Origin: Brienomyrus brachyistius | Taxonomy: Eukaryota; Chordata; Actinopteri; Osteoglossiformes; Mormyridae | Assembly (NCBI RefSeq): GCF_023856365.1 | Contig: NC_064551.1 | Location: 17,374,849 to 17,438,848, forward strand | DNA length: 64,000 nucleotides | Direction: 5' to 3' | Shown: positions 21,540 through 36,000 of the stretch, piece by piece | Layout: each line of letters opens with the position of its first letter | Position numbering within the stretch: the first letter of the stretch is position 1 | Position numbers and translations under genes: made by a program | Notes under the pieces: generated by a model | What the model saw: the letters and a program-made list of their open reading frames with translations, nothing else | The model's database searches: none | What the model was told of the DNA's origin: nothing

Positions 21540-21975
21540 ATGGTGCTCTTTTGAAGAAGAGTGTACTGGCCCTCTCTCAATGAATGCATTTAAGAGTTTG
21601 CCCTTAGTGAAGGGATTTAAGAAATTTGGCTTTGCTCTCTGTGACAAGGTGAGGAGTTTAAGAAAGCAGAATGACTTCCAAATAGAGCCGTTGTTCCTTC
21701 AAATCAAGAGGATCCAGGTGAGTGGGTTTTCATAAGGAGGCCACCAGGACGGATCCTAAGCAAGATGTTCTACTGGGTGGTGGTCCTGGGGAACACAGAG
21801 GACATGCTTGAGGGATTAAATCTCATAAATGGACTGAGAACATCTAAGGATCCCCAAAACAAGATATATAATTTGTCCTATGAATGAGTAGTCTGGCCTG
21901 GAGTGGTTTGGCCTGATCAACATGCTGCCAAGGTAACCCTTCCCAGGACAAGCCAGAAGAAGATAATAATGATGG
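21540..21975 (+). mobile_element. Decayed non-LTR retrotransposon (LINE) 3' fragment
   Basis: The succession GAGGATCCAGGTGAGTGGGT, AAGGAGGCCACCAGGACGGA, TGGTCCTGGGGAACACAGAG and GACATGCTTGAGGGATTAAA follows the 3' end of teleost Rex/L2-type LINEs (consensus of the type RLGHLVRMPPGR and QDMLEGL). It is heavily mutated and has no open reverse transcriptase. Recognition is from the pattern only. Confidence 0.55.
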
Positions 21976-22399
21976 CAATGACTGGCATATTCTGGGATTA
22001 ACCCTAATAGTCGGAGCCCTATAAGAATAGACTATAGCTCTTTTTACTTAACCATTAAACATTTAATTTGTCATTTTGGATTGTGGCCTGGTGTGTGTTT
22101 CTGATTTCGGTCCCAAAAGGCCTGGCGGGAGTAGTCCGTGAAATGTTTTGGTGCAGTTCCATTTCACGATAATGTAAAAACAATCATTCATACCGTGCAG
22201 CCACACAATCTGGAATAACTTCTGTCAACCCCTCTATTTGCTTTCCATATACATACATTTACAATTTCGCAGAAAAAACGAACTAACGAAAGTGCGGAGT
22301 AATATTTAGGTCATTTATTATTATTCTTCTTATTATTATTATGCTCGAATAACGTAAAGCGAATTTTTTTCCTAATAACACTGATCAGATCGTCTTCAT

Positions 22400-22707
22400 T
22401 TTTCAGCGCAACGCCCATATCAGGATTCCCGACGCCTATGTTTTCCTGACTCCCCCTTAAACGTGAATGTTGAAGGCAAACCGGGAGGCGGAACTTCCCC
22501 CTGTTTTCCGCCGGAGAGAAGTTTAGGTGAGAGGACAGAAGGGCTTGGTCGGTGTGGAGGGTAGGACCGGGCAGCGTCGGACCCTGTACCCTGGGACGCG
22601 ATCAAACGGAGAGGACGTGCGAAAAGCTCACCGGCGATGTTAACCTGAGACTCACACTGTGACGCTAGGTTTTTTTTTTTAATTTAATTTTAATTTTTTT
22701 TTTGAAA
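22400..22707 (+). promoter_or_regulatory. aida promoter / 5' UTR
   Basis: A more GC- and CpG-rich stretch between 22420 and 22660 precedes the aida start codon. It is followed by a T-rich run at 22670-22703 directly upstream of AAAATGTCAG. The transcription start is not visible. Confidence 0.4.
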
Positions 22708-25700
22708 ATGTCAGATGTGACCAAGACCATCCAAAAATGGCATGCGAGTTTTAAAAAAGGCACGGACTTTGATTCATGGGGACAGTTAGTGGAAGCGATT
22801 GATGAGTACCAAATGTAAGTGCAAGTATTTCAATGTGTGTTAGTCAGTGTGCTGGGGAATGAAAATGGGGAGGAGAAGAAAGGCTGGCAATCTCTGCCTG
22901 ATAGGAGATTGGGAGCCTATCTCAACTGCAATTTACTGATTCTGTATCGTATAATTAACGTTTTTTGAGTTGGAAACGCGAATTTTGTGTGAATTAGTCT
23001 AACATGCATATCTTAGAGTTGATATCGGGGATCATTGCATGTGTAATCGCTTCCTTTTAGGTAAAATAACTTAAACTTGAAAACTGGGTGGTTAATTCGT
23101 TGCCGGTTGGCAGGCGGGCACACATTGGGGGACAGAAGTTTGTTTTGTGTATTTTGGGCAAATGTGCCGGGCCAGATTTAACACGTTTAAAATCCACCCT
23201 TTTGCACGGCCTGCCACACCCTAATGTTCCCGGTGGCCCTCGGCCGGGGCTGGCCTGTCACCCCGCCCGCTCCCCGGCTTCATTGCGCTTGGATCCCCTT
23301 TGCTTTAGTCCTGGACTGCAGCGCTGCTTTAATTTCATTGTTTTCCCTTGACGTTGCACTTCCCACTCAGCATTAAGCATTTAGACGTTTTTATATAACC
23401 AGCAGCTTAATATGGACCATTCATTCTGCATGCGGAGATACGGCATCCATCATTAATCGATCCTTTCATTATCCTTCAGCAAGAAGTAACCTTGTCGTTA
23501 ATAATAAAAAGATGCATGCGGAATGACAAACCGATCACAGAACTCCCGATTTAAACCGGCGTATTAAACGATTTGCACGGTATAATATACAACTGAGGTT
23601 TGCCCGAAAGAGTAATTCAATGATTCTGAAAGAATATCTTTCTTTGCGATATTGAACGCAGACTTGCGAGGCAGTTGCAGAAAGAAGTGCAGTCGGCCAA
23701 TTCTTCAGAATTTACAGAAGACCAAAAGGTATGTTTTCATTATAATAAAGGTAGATTGATGTTTGGGCTGCATCTCTCGATCATCTCAGTGCTGGGTTGC
23801 GAACTCTCATACATCTGGCGTGACACTCACGTTTTCTGCCTCTCACGCTCAGGCAAGACCTTCTCGTAGGGTAAATCTATATCATTCCATTATAAACCTA
23901 AAATTAATTTAATCAAAAGTTAGGGTAGTTTACAAACCATACTGACTATTTACAGGGAAATAAAAAAAACATGGAAATGTGTGTGCAGGCTTGTCTCGAA
24001 TTGAAAATGTCTCACCAGCCAGCTGACCGCATTTGAGAACTCTGACAATGACCTGAAATAAGAGTAGTTAGTTAGCCAAGAGAACAGGTGTAGCAAATCT
24101 GTGCTAAAGGATGACTGTGGTTTAGTACTGAAAGGAGATTGGCCAGTCATCTCTTCCATCACAAAAGTGTTCAGATGCATTTTATGGCTGAAATATGACT
24201 GGTAAACTATCAAATCCAGACCTTCACAATCCTGCGTTTAACCCAACTGGGCTTGCAGGCAGGTTTTGGCGGTTTTAACGAGGACACTGACAGTTACATT
24301 TGCAGTTATCTAGGTAAGGCTGAGGCAATAACCAAATGGAAAAAACTAAACTCTAGAATGTTCATGCTTGTAAAAAAAAGTATAACCACATTAGATAAAT
24401 GTACATTCATAAAAATTCAAGGGAAGAATATTTTTCCAAAAGGCAGCAAAGATTTGTTGTTGAAAGTATTGTGTGCTTCTCACTAATCAGGCACCACATG
24501 CATCAAACAGAAGTGCCTCCTTGGTGGAAATTTATAGTGCAAAGGTTGCATATTTTGAAATTTATAAATGCCAGGGCAAAAAAATGAAGACTGACTCCTT
24601 TGTTGATGCTACTTCAAAGGTGTTACAGATTGATGCCGTTTTAAAGGTCATGTTATCAGATCCATAACAAACCAACAGTTTCAGTTCATGCGGGGTCTTT
24701 CAGAGCCGGGCTGTATGGACCAGTTTGCAGTTGCCCTAGCAACCTTAAAGAAACATTAAATTCACTCTACCCTACACTGTAAAAGTGTCTCTTATTTGAT
24801 TGCTACAGTCGCGGCCATTTTTGTCTTCTCACTTTAAAGTTTACAGGTTTCTTGAGACATAAGTGAAGAACCAATAAGACAGAAAACACGAGGCTGGGCT
24901 CATTTGTGCTTAATTTGGACGTCCTGGTGAACGCCGGTGTGTTTGTGTGTGTTCATGTGTGTGTATCTCCATCGCAGAAAACGCTGGGGAAATGTGCCAC
25001 GTGCCTGGAAATGAGGAGTGCTGCTTTGCAGGTACAGCTTTTTATCATAAAACGAACTACCAAATTCTCCAGCAGGGGGCGTGTGTCTGGATTCCTCTGA
25101 ATCTTTTTTTTTGTTGTTTTTCTGCATTATTAGTGCACACAATCCAGTGAGGAGTTCAAGCTGGAAGACCTGAAAAAACTGGAACCCAGTAGGTATCCCG
25201 GTAAAAACGCTGCGGATGAATCATGTGAGAAGAAATGGGGGCGTTTAGCACTGAATTAACATGGATTTTTTTAGATTAAAATGTACGTGGCATATTTCAT
25301 TTGAAACACCTTGAAAAACCTTGTTATGGAGTATTACTTTGGTTGAGAAGAAACTGTGGTGGGTGGGTCTTAAAGATGTCAAATAGGCCATTAGCATCAG
25401 GCTAGTGCTATAACTCAGCTGTCCTACGCTGATGGGTTATGTAGCTTGAAAAAGTGATAGTGACAGACAAGATTTCCAAAGGGTACAGGAGTGTTGACCA
25501 ATTGTTTTTCTCCCCTCTAAACAGTTATTAAGAATATCCTCACATATAACAAAGGTTTTCCATTCGATGTACAACCGGTGCCTTTAAGGTAAAAATGTTC
25601 GTCATTTATTTTCATGTGAAAATCTCAAATGAAGTTACGACCAAGATAATAACAAAAAACTATCATAGACCTGTAAACGATTCAAATGAAAGGGACCTGA

Positions 25701-28021
25701 GAACAGAGGATACTGAAAACTGAACATAAGCAAAAACAGATGAGAAGTTATGGTTATCATAACCCAGAACGCTAGGTTTATTACCAGAGTGTTGTAGGTT
25801 CAAATCTCTGGTGTCAATATGCAATATGATACTGAGATTATCAGGCAGTTCCAGGACCTGCTGAACAGACTTTGCGACACAGACTGAGAAGTCAGCTGAA
25901 TGATTGGTTGAAAATGACATCATCTCCCTGACTGCAGGAAAATCCTCGCCCCTGGTGAGGAGGAGAACTTGGAGCTGGAGGATGAGGAGGAGGAAGGTGT
26001 GACCGCCGGGGTGGGATCCCCCGAGTCCTTTCCCTCCGGAGTGCCAGGTATGGAGCTGCCTTTAGGCGCTGTTAGGTTTGGTCACTGCACAGTGCGCCTC
26101 TGAATGCCGTCTTTTGTCACTGCGAGCTGAGCTGCGCGCAGTAAACAGCGCTGGCTGACAGTGGCCTTTTCTGTGTGTTTGTGACCCCATGGTCCAGACC
26201 ACTGCCTCACCGCCTCTCTCTCTCTCTCTCTCTCTGCCACTCCCTCCTTCCGGGTTCTTTCGTCGCTGTGTGCGAAATCTCCATTCACACCACCCATCCC
26301 ATCCGCAGCCCTGCAAGGTATGGCCGTGTGTCTCTGGCCGTCTGCTGGGATGGCTTTACTTTCACACCACTGCTTCCCTGTCTCCACCGATGGCATACTG
26401 ATCAGGCCATGGATAGTCACGTAGCACAGCAGTGGGTGTCCAGCTGGGGGTGCTGCTGGCCAGCTCTGAATTATTCAGCTGGATCTGACCTTAGAATATC
26501 AGCTCATCTGGTGTCCAAGACGGAGATCTGTCACTAACAGCAACCTGGAAGCCTGCAGATCTCCACAGAAAGGGCTCCTCTGCCTATTTAGTGGGGAGTG
26601 GCTGTGCTGATCTTTTTTTCAAATGTACTAGAATAGAATGTATAGTAATTATGGCAGATTCTCTGGGGTGGTGAACTTCATCAATCACTTTATTTTAGAG
26701 CGTAAGGGTCAGTCAGATAAATGTAAAAATGGCTGTTTCTTTAATTATCAGTTAAATAGTGGCCGTCACTTGGGTTTGATGTAATTCAATCTCATGCAGT
26801 ACGAACTGCATTAATGAGACAATGTCATCATCAGGGTCCCTGCTGCCACGGTTACCATCAGAGCCGGGAATGACGCTACTCACGATTAAGATTGAGAAGA
26901 TTGGCCTGAAAGATGCTGGACAGTGCATCGATCCCTACATTACAGTTAGTGTCAAAGGTACTGTCACGCTGTGAAAGGCCTGGATTGCGTAATCATACAG
27001 GACTTACGAACAGACATATATTTTACACGTTTGATGTTTGGTATGTGTTGTTGCTATGAACGTGTCATTCTGCGGTTCTCCTTCATTCTGGATTTTCATT
27101 CTCTGTAGACCTGAATGGCGTGGATTTAAATCCAGTGCAGGACACCCCAGTGGCCACCAGAAAGGAAGACACCTACATACACTTCAGCATGGACGTGGAG
27201 ATCCAGAAGCACCTGGAGGAACTATCCAAAGGTGCTCACTGATTTCCATCTCGTCCATGCTGCTAAGCCCATTTGTAAAAGGGCACTTTTACTTGAATTA
27301 AAAAAAAAAATTTGAACACTAACTGCCATGAAATGCTTACTTACTACAAAACCAGTCCCTGCTCAATGCTCAAATTATTGTGCTTCACTGAAATCCTTTT
27401 GAATGAATGTGGTCTATCTGAAAGGTTATCTCTGAGCTGACGATCTGTGGAGTTCATATCTGTAATGGGATTTTCAGTCTAATACATACTTTAACCCTTC
27501 GTCATTCTTTCCAGGGGCAGCTATATTCTTTGAATTTAAGCACTACAAACCCAAGAAAAAATTCACCAGCACAAAATGTTTTGCTTTCATGGAAATGGAT
27601 GAAATCAAACCTGGTCCAATTGTAATTGAACTGTAAGTACATCTTTGACATCTACCAGAACGTGACACTCGCCTTTGTGTTCAGTGTTACTTGAATTGGG
27701 TACCCTCCTATCAGGTTAAAATCATTTTCTTCACCGGAAAGCTTTTTTTACATTCTGTAATTTCAGGCTCAAGATTTTTCAGACCCGTGTCCCAGTTTGC
27801 GAAGCGAGTAGGCCCATGTTTTCCTACCATGTTGACTTTTTTTGGTCAGATGATATGAATTTGTTTACATTCTGCATGTCTGTGTACAGTGACATCATAC
27901 TGACCTTCTGACGTTGACTGCCAGGTACAAGAAGCCGACCGACTTCAAGAGGAAGAAGCTCCACCTTCTGACAAAGAAGCCGCTGTTTCTCCACCTGCAC
28001 CAGACTTTGCACAAAGACTGA
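22708..28021 (+). CDS. aida: Aida, axin interactor, dorsalization-associated protein
   Basis: Ten coding exons (22708-22814, 23662-23728, 24978-25031, 25134-25188, 25525-25588, 25938-26047, 26835-26957, 27109-27231, 27515-27632, 27925-28021) give 305 codons plus stop, against 306 in human. All splice phases agree. The N-terminal helical part starts MSDVTKTIQKWHASF and has FDSWGQLVEAIDEYQ; an acidic linker (GEEENLELEDEEEEG) follows. The C-terminal C2-like domain contains GMTLLTIKIEKIGLKDAGQC, DPYITVSVKD, FEFKHYKPKK and ends LHLHQTLHKD. In the literature Aida binds Axin, blocks Axin-driven JNK activation and antagonises dorsal-type development in zebrafish; its C2-like domain binds phosphoinositides. 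It is tail to tail with mia3. Confidence 0.97.
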
Positions 28022-29460
28022 GTAGCTCCTAGGAGTGCAGGATGATCCATCGGGCCGCTTCAGGTGGACTCTGGTCCGGCGAGCGGGAAGACCCCCACAA
28101 ACTCGGCAATACTCACAGGCCGGCCAGACTTCGTCCCTCTTTACTCTGTCCCGTCAAAACCATGTGACTTGGTGACTTCCTGGCCGTGCGATGCCTACCT
28201 GATGGCAGTAGGCTGGCAGTCCTACGGATGCAGGGTACATTACTTACTTCTCCATACTGTTTTTTTTTTTTTTTAATTATTAATTTAACAAGTGACGTCT
28301 GTCTGGCCGCCAGCGGACGGAACATTCCGGCTATGAGACTCACCCCCCATCGCCATACTAGTGGTACGGCGCTGTGGATTTTCTCCTTTCCCGACTGTCC
28401 CCCCAAGGAGCTGAAGGGGCAGTTCACTAAACAGCTGACTAACAGGGTTTATCTCTCACACTGGATGATCGAGGGACACACTGCGATTGCTTGGGTTTTG
28501 CTGGCTGAACATCACCAACCAGGCCCAGGTGTGGTGGAGGGCAGCCCCTTCCGCACTGGCCTGCCATCTGATCATCCTGGTGAAAGGGCTTCTTACCATG
28601 ATGCTGCGTGATCCTTATGGATTTATTCCCCCCCCCCCCCTATTCTTTTTGCCCCCCATCAATTATGCCTTTTGTTTTCTAATGTTGCAGATGGTTATTT
28701 TTTTTAACATCAGGAAATGAAGACTAGCGCAGGATGTACTCAAGATCTCTTAAAGCACGCAGGTGCACCGCGCGACGTCTCCATGCTTGTCCACACCGCA
28801 ATGTGCGTTTACGATAAACTGCATATTCACGTTGCTTCGAGTTCTAATAAAGAGAAGTGCTGCTTGAGAAAAGTGCCTCATCCGGACAATGACAACGACA
28901 GCAAACCTCACTACTACTAAAAGTCGGAGACGTTCCTAGTCGAACCCAAGGAACACTCCCCATAGCCCACTGTGTACCCTGGTAAACTACCGATGTTGTG
29001 GTACTTATTCAGTTTTTTCAATTCCTCCCACAAATCCAGTCACTTTGGCAACGTTATATCCCTGAATATCTTAGCATTTCATGTACCATACAGTCACTGT
29101 CTGGCAGTTCATGGTTCTTTAAACTTCTTTTAATATTCCCACTTGTATATACAAAAATCTAGTTCTCATTTTGAGCTAAAAGCCTGGTTGAGTCAATCTA
29201 TTTATATAATCAATTTATTATAATCAATTTTGTTTAAACTACATTTAAACAACTTTTGAGTGAAGACAGCTAGGAGTGATGGTATTCAAATCCACAGGGG
29301 ATACAGGCAGAGAGACCACTGAGCTACACACCTCCCACACTTTATGGAATCGCTGATAGTTTGTCAATGCCCTGGAAACATTGCTGAAATGGATATATCA
29401 TCTTCAGGCTATTATTTTACTGAAATTATAGTGACATTTATGAAAATAAAACGGTCTGTC
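28022..29460 (+). other. aida 3' UTR and poly(A) signals
   Basis: No further exon is seen. AATAAA hexamers lie at 28846-28851 and 29445-29450; the first would give a 3' UTR of about 850 bases. A T-tract is at 28260-28274 and a C-tract at 28628-28639. A partial tRNA-SINE-like segment on the minus strand may lie near 29280-29340. Confidence 0.45.
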
Positions 29461-29555
29461 CAAAAATAGATTTTAGACACTTGTTCACGTCCTACAGTAC
29501 AGAAAATTACAAGTCTTAGCTTTCCAACACAGCGTCCGATGTTATACAAATGACA

Positions 29556-30070
29556 TTTATTCTATGAAATCTGTATCTTTATTTCATTACAATTTTGATG
29601 TCTAACTCCGACACTCCCCCCACAAAGAATAATCCATCATTCAAACATCACAAACCTCAGATTCCACCCCTCCCAAGGTCATAGTAAAAATAACATTCCT
29701 TTAACAATCTTTTATCAATAAAATCGCTAAGATCATAAGTTATAAATCTGACTTTATACAACTTACCTTGACAATTACAAAGCAGCCATTATGGGCGAGC
29801 CAGAGGCCTCGCTCTCTGCCCAAACATTTTTAAAATCAAGTATTTCCACAGGAAATCCTCAGAGAAAAATCAACTGAACACAAGCAGACAGCTACCCTTA
29901 AAAAACACGCATTCAGAAGGAAGTAATGTCGTACAAGACTCCCCCCCCACACAACTGTTAAGCCTTGATTCCTCAAGACAGAAATGTTAGATCTGAGACA
30001 GGACACGTGCTTTCTAATGATTTAATAATGAGGTTAACGTAATGTCTTCTATATGAACTAAAAGGAGGGT
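29556..30070 (-). other. mia3 3' UTR with poly(A) signals
   Basis: Minus-strand AATAAA hexamers at 29556-29561 and 29578-29583 lie about 500 bases below the mia3 stop codon. The two convergent genes therefore end within a few hundred bases of each other or overlap slightly, depending on which aida signal is used. Confidence 0.5.
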
Positions 30071-33000
30071 TCAGGGTCCGCTCTGTGGAGTGACCGACCG
30101 GTCCCTGTACTCTTCTTGCTGTGCAGGATAGTCCTTGCTGATGCTGGGGCCAGGGTGGGGCCCTTCTGGAAAGTCCCTGGGGCCCGTGGACACTTGCTGC
30201 GGAGGCATGCTGGGGGTCGGAATGGGCCCAGGTAGCAGAGGGCGATGTGGAGGCGGGTAGTCCCGCGGTCCGGCCATAGGGCGCCACATCTCAGGATAGA
30301 TGTCCCGGGGGCCGAATGGAGGGGGTCCCATGGGGAAATCCCTCATGGGGGGAGGTGGCCCTCGTACTGTGGGAAGGCCACAGTCATGTAGTGATATGAC
30401 CACCTGACCTATTCAGAATATGCATAAATCAAGTACTCAAAAGAATGATTAGTAAATCTTACCAAACGGTGACAATGGACCAAAGTGACGCGGGGGACCG
30501 GGGAGGCCATAGGGTCCAGGGCCCATGGTGGGCAGAGGTGGTCCGGGTGGAATCATAGGCAGATGTCCGTTGGGGGGCCTCAGCATTGGGGCGCGGGCCC
30601 ATTTGGGGGTCCGTGCCCTTTGGGATGAGGCCCAGGAACCGGAGAGTCCCGAATGGGGGACTCCATGAAGGAGGGGTGGCCCTGTGATCTAGAACCCACC
30701 TGGCAAGAAAGAGAGACACCGGTGTGTCGATTGGCTGACGGGCAGATTACCCCCCCCCCCCCATCGAGATGCCAGCACCAATGAACACCCCACAGCGTGT
30801 TCAGGAAGACACACGGCGCAGTTTCAGAGAGATAACCCCAAGGAGCATATCACACCGCCAAATCGTGTTGTAAGAGACGGGATGCCAACACACCAGATCA
30901 GCCCGGCAGAGAAACTAGTCACACGCAGTGGTGCGGTTAAGCCAACGAGAACCTGAAGCGTGAAGTCCATGCCGGTTAGTGCTCAACCGAAATGGAGGTG
31001 TCAGTGTCACTCTGCCCAGCCATGAAACTCAAACCCATTAGGACCCAGGGGACTGTTTCCCAACACCCACCACCAGTCCCCATCCCAATACTCACTGCCT
31101 CTTTTGTATCAGCTGATTCCTGGGTAGAGGAGGGGGCCTGTGACTGAACGGGGCCAACGGAGAGAGAAGGGTGAGTGCTTCCTCACCATCATGAGGCCAG
31201 ACGGAGACCTCGCTACCTCAGCTCTCAGGGCTGGGAATCCTAAACTAAAGGTAATATGACAGCCTGGGGATTCCCCCACACCTACAGACACCCAACCGAT
31301 TTGTCTCTGAACAGGACTCCAGAAATATTTACGGGACCATGAAGTGTCTTTTAAATAAGTATCGTTTTCACCTCCCCCCGTCTGTCACTGCCTGCCCTGT
31401 CACCAGTTTCTTTTGTCACCATCTCTGCTTATTCCCTCGACTTCTGAGTTCCACTAAGAGACACAGCATATCGACACAAGGAAGCACACATCCTGCGTGT
31501 GCCTAAATAACACGGCCAGGGTGTAGCTCTAGGGTTTCCCTAAATGTTCCTAAATATGGCCACTACAGAAGCAGGACGGGATACTCACCGATCCGTCCAT
31601 GCTGGGGGAGGACGTCCGAGGGGCTGCAGGACATGAGAGATCAAAGTACTTAGAAATCCTGACCAGAGTATAAGGGCTGCATTGTAAACAAGGTGTAAAG
31701 GAGGTGTAGAGGAGTACCAGGTCGAGCAGGCATTGGGTGCCCAAGGTCTGGGTACCGTCCGTGAGATTCTGGTCTGGGACCTGTAACACAGAACCAGAGT
31801 GAAGTCAGCACACATCACCAGCTTTTAGATGGGGGGGGTTTCATCTGAGGAGAATCCAGACCCAAGCTGATGTTTCCTTCAGGTGAGCATCGCCATAAGA
31901 GGAAACCACCTATCTAGAGTGACAAGCAGTAAGCAGGAGAAGGCTGGATATGAATGGCAAGGCAACGGGGTAAATGTAATGGGGAAAACGGGGCTGAAGG
32001 TTCAGGAGGTCAAACAGAAAGGGATGAAATATCAGAACTGAGAAAAATCAAGAGTTAAGATGGGGAGATCCATGGGAAAGAGGCAGCGGTAGAAGCTGGG
32101 AGATGAAGGGGCTTTGCAGCTGAATGGACAAAAGAAGTATAGGTGAGCTTACCAAATGGATCGCCTCGCGGCCCCACCGGTGCCGAGGGGGGGGCGCCCT
32201 GGGCCCTCAATCATTAAGGGGGGCGATGGCACACCTCCACTCACGGGGGAGGGTCCAAAAGAGTCTCCTGTTCGGATCATTCAAGCCGTTTACTGACATG
32301 TTTCAAGACCCCCGTTGGAGACCGACCCCCGAACCTGATGTGGCTCACCTCTGCGGAGGGGGGGCATCTGCTGGTCCAAGCGGCCCGACGAGGCTTTGAT
32401 CAGAGGCCTCTGGAACTCTGCAAGCTTGTCGTGCACCTCCACCAGCCTGGGGGACAGGTCACATCACGGGGGACAGGTCACATCACGGGGGACAGGTCAC
32501 ATCACGATGGTTCTCTTTATGCCCCCACGCTAGATCAGATAATATCTGCTATAGCACAATTCTTCTCATTACTACAAGGTCTAAGGAGGAGGGGGGCTTG
32601 TTTTTGTCTCCACCCATGTCACCATACTGCTATTTGTACCCTCAGCCCTCCCAGTAGATGTCACTGTCGAGCAAGTTGAAAGAGAGCCCCACCTCTCATC
32701 CACCAATGAACATCCTGCAAGTAAACATGTGACCCAACTAAAGGAGCCGGAAGGCTCCACACTCACTTTTGACGAAGGTTGGCGGTCTCCCTCTTCTCCT
32801 CCACCAGGGAGCGTTCGGAAGCACGGGCATTTAGCTACGGGGGAGCAGAGAGCGGATAATCAGAGCGCGCCAGCTCCTCAGAGCTTCCTGCTCGTGGCGA
32901 GAGTGACGGCGCCTTACCCAGTTGTCATGAGCCTTCTTCTCGTGGGCAGCGATCTGGACGAAAGGCGAACACAGTGACCGTGAGGCAATAGCAGCACCGT

Positions 33001-36000
33001 GGGATTACTGGCCGTTGGCAGGGTAGTGCGGCACAGACGGGACTCCCCACCTGAGCTTTATAGGAGCGCTCCGTTTTCTGTAGCTCCTCCTCTACCTCCT
33101 GCACCCTCCCCTTATACGCCTTCAGCTCCTCCACCGCCTGCAGGGCTCTGCCGTCCACCTGGGACAGCATGGACTCCTTCTCACGCCGCTGGAACTCTTC
33201 TTGAGTCAGCTTCCTGCCATGGAGCACATGGCGGTCAGCCCGATTTCACAGTACACGATATTTGGGGGTGTGGTCCAAAGCCCCGCCCAGCCCCACCCAC
33301 TCACTGCTGGAGGGCTTCTTCCTTCTGCTGGTGCAGCTCACTCATTATCTCCAGCTTCTGCTGGAGGGTCCTCAGCTCCTCCTCCATCTGCTGCTTCTCG
33401 CCAGCTAGAGAGGCTTGCTCATGCTCCAGCTTCTTGGTCTGCTCTGGGAGACAAATGAGTCACAGCCAATCAGAGACTGCGGAGGTTAGGGCTAGGAACT
33501 CAAGGACCAAGACGTGAGAAGATAATACTGTCCATCTGGAAAGGAGGTTCTGACTTGGGTCCACAGAGAACTCTTGGAAATCGACAAAACTGATGAAAAG
33601 CCAGCATGATCCTAGTCCCCCTTCTCCAGCCAAAAAAAAATTTGCACTAAAGCCCCCCTACGTTTTTAGCTCCTTATGTGATCACACATTAATGGTGGTG
33701 GTGGGGGTCCATAGCTTTGGTTTACATTTTGAGGTACCTGCTTTAAGAATGGTTGAATACCCCCACTTCAGAATATATGACATCAATGGCCATTTGACTG
33801 TGCTGACTGGGAAACCTAAGGCCACGCCCGGTCGACAACAAGAGGCGGAGCAAGAGGAATAGGCAGTACCTTCCAGCTCCTGCCTCTGCTTCTCCGCATT
33901 CAGGAGTTTGCCCAGATATGTATTCTTCTCCTCTTCGACAATGGACAGGGCTGTTTTCACCTGTACCAAACCAGTCGCAATGAAAATTTATACCATATCT
34001 GACTCCAGTTTCACAAGAAAATTACATCTGCTTCACTTTAAATTACATTTTCCGACCTATTTACTGATCCAGTGTCTGACTGCATCATTCAAGAGGATCT
34101 ATCTTTAAGTTGGCTTTCAGCATACTATTCAGTACCTCCCATCTGTGACACCATGGAAATGTGATTCTGTTTTACACATCTTAGGACAATCAAACTCGAT
34201 TACCCTCGACACATCCATCATCTGCTTAATCCGGCTTTTCAGCACATCGCTCTTCGGGCCTAAAACAAGACAGATGCATAAAAAAAACACTCCACATTTC
34301 TGACAAGGCCTCTAACACAACTGTGCTGCCTGGACTCACTGGATGAGTCCCCATTGGCCAGGGCGTGCGTGTCCCCTTTGTCCAGCTCTGTGGCGTCGCC
34401 AATGTCCAGCTGGCGAAGCTCGGCGATGCAGTCAGTCAGAACCTGGTGGGGGGGGGGGGGGGGGGGGGGGGGGGGGATGGCTCTGTCATCATACGGCTAC
34501 ATTCAGCTACAGCAACAGTGAATGAATGTGATCTAGAGGGACGCAGGGGTGAAACACCCACAGGACTCACCTCAATCTCATTCTCCTTGTGTGCAAGGCT
34601 ATTCTCCAACTCCTTCTGGGACTTCTGGAATAGTTTCATCTTCTCCCCCAGATCTCGGTGCCTCTCCTCCCAGGACTTTGCGTCGCTTAGCAGCTGTGTG
34701 CCGGTGGCAAGACACAACCGTTAAACAATGACTAAAGCCAGACGGGCATCTGCGCATCAGCTGGCAGAGATCACAGATGAACCACGAGGAACAGTCATAA
34801 TATCATGGGAAATGGCACGATATCCATGCCATTCACATATGGGGTTTCACAGCTGACAGGGGCTCCACTTACAGACTTCTTCAGCTCCTTTAGAGCGTTG
34901 TTCTCCTTCTCAAAGGCCATCACTTGGGCTTTGAGGGCATCTTCTCTAATCTTAGCTTCATCCATAAGGACTTGAACCTGTACAATGGGGTCTGAATGTT
35001 AGAACTTTCATGGAAGGATCATCAAAGCTGCATCTCACTGATGTACAACTCATACCTTTGCGAGTTCTTCCTTGTTGGATTTTACCACGCGTTTAAAGTC
35101 CTTGACCATTTTTTCAGCTTGGGCAATCTGTCAAAGGCGGGAAAACCCAAAAGACGAGATACGTGAGTGTGACATCCTGAACAAGCCCAACAAAATGGCT
35201 GCCTGGCTGGATCACCTCACCTGCTCCTCCTGCACCTGATTCCGCTTCTTCTCCACTTCCACGGCGGTTGTCAAGGTGTTCATTTTGTCCTTCATCTGTG
35301 TGCTTCTCTTCTGCAGCTCCTTAAAAGAATTCTGAGGAACGACGTGTGGGATTTTTGAGAAGTCACGTGTCCCCAATGCTGTGTGTTCAGGTCTGCCAAA
35401 GTACTATGCTGTGCTATTTCACACGTCAAGGAATCTTTTATTGTCCGCTACAGATATACGATATGTGCAGTCATACACCGAGCTAAAATACCTGCTCCTC
35501 ATTGGTCATAGTGCAAATAAAAAATAAACAGAATATAAACACTTTACATATAAACATAATATAGACATAAGTACATAAAGAGCTTCTTTCCCCAGGTAAC
35601 ACAGATCCTTAATGAGGACAGTGTGTTGGGCCTGAACACCAACATACACTACAGTCTACTCATATAAACACTTGTTTCTGAACTCTCGTACTTCCTTCAG
35701 TTACTTACTGCCAAATGTTTACACCACAGATATTTTGATTATATTTAATATGTAATATCTGTAGTACATGATGTCTTGTCTCTGTCTTATGTTCCCTATT
35801 AATCCCAGTCTGGGGCTAGGCAACTGTGCATAATTGGATATGACACAAATAAAACTTTGAAACTTTTAAGACATGCCGTCACGACAGATAGAAAAACACA
35901 TTTAACTCCTTGATTGGTGGGGAGTTTTATCACTGATGCAGGATGTGTAATAAACAGATTTATATACAATGACGCGTCTACATGAACTGACATGCAGTGT

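Noticed and set aside
26062..26537. ORFs of 80-120 codons on both strands around a TC microsatellite
   Set aside because: They are in an aida intron and depend on the simple repeat.
28022..28920. Several ORFs up to 141 codons after aida
   Set aside because: They lie in the aida 3' UTR and have no domain or conservation signal that I can see.
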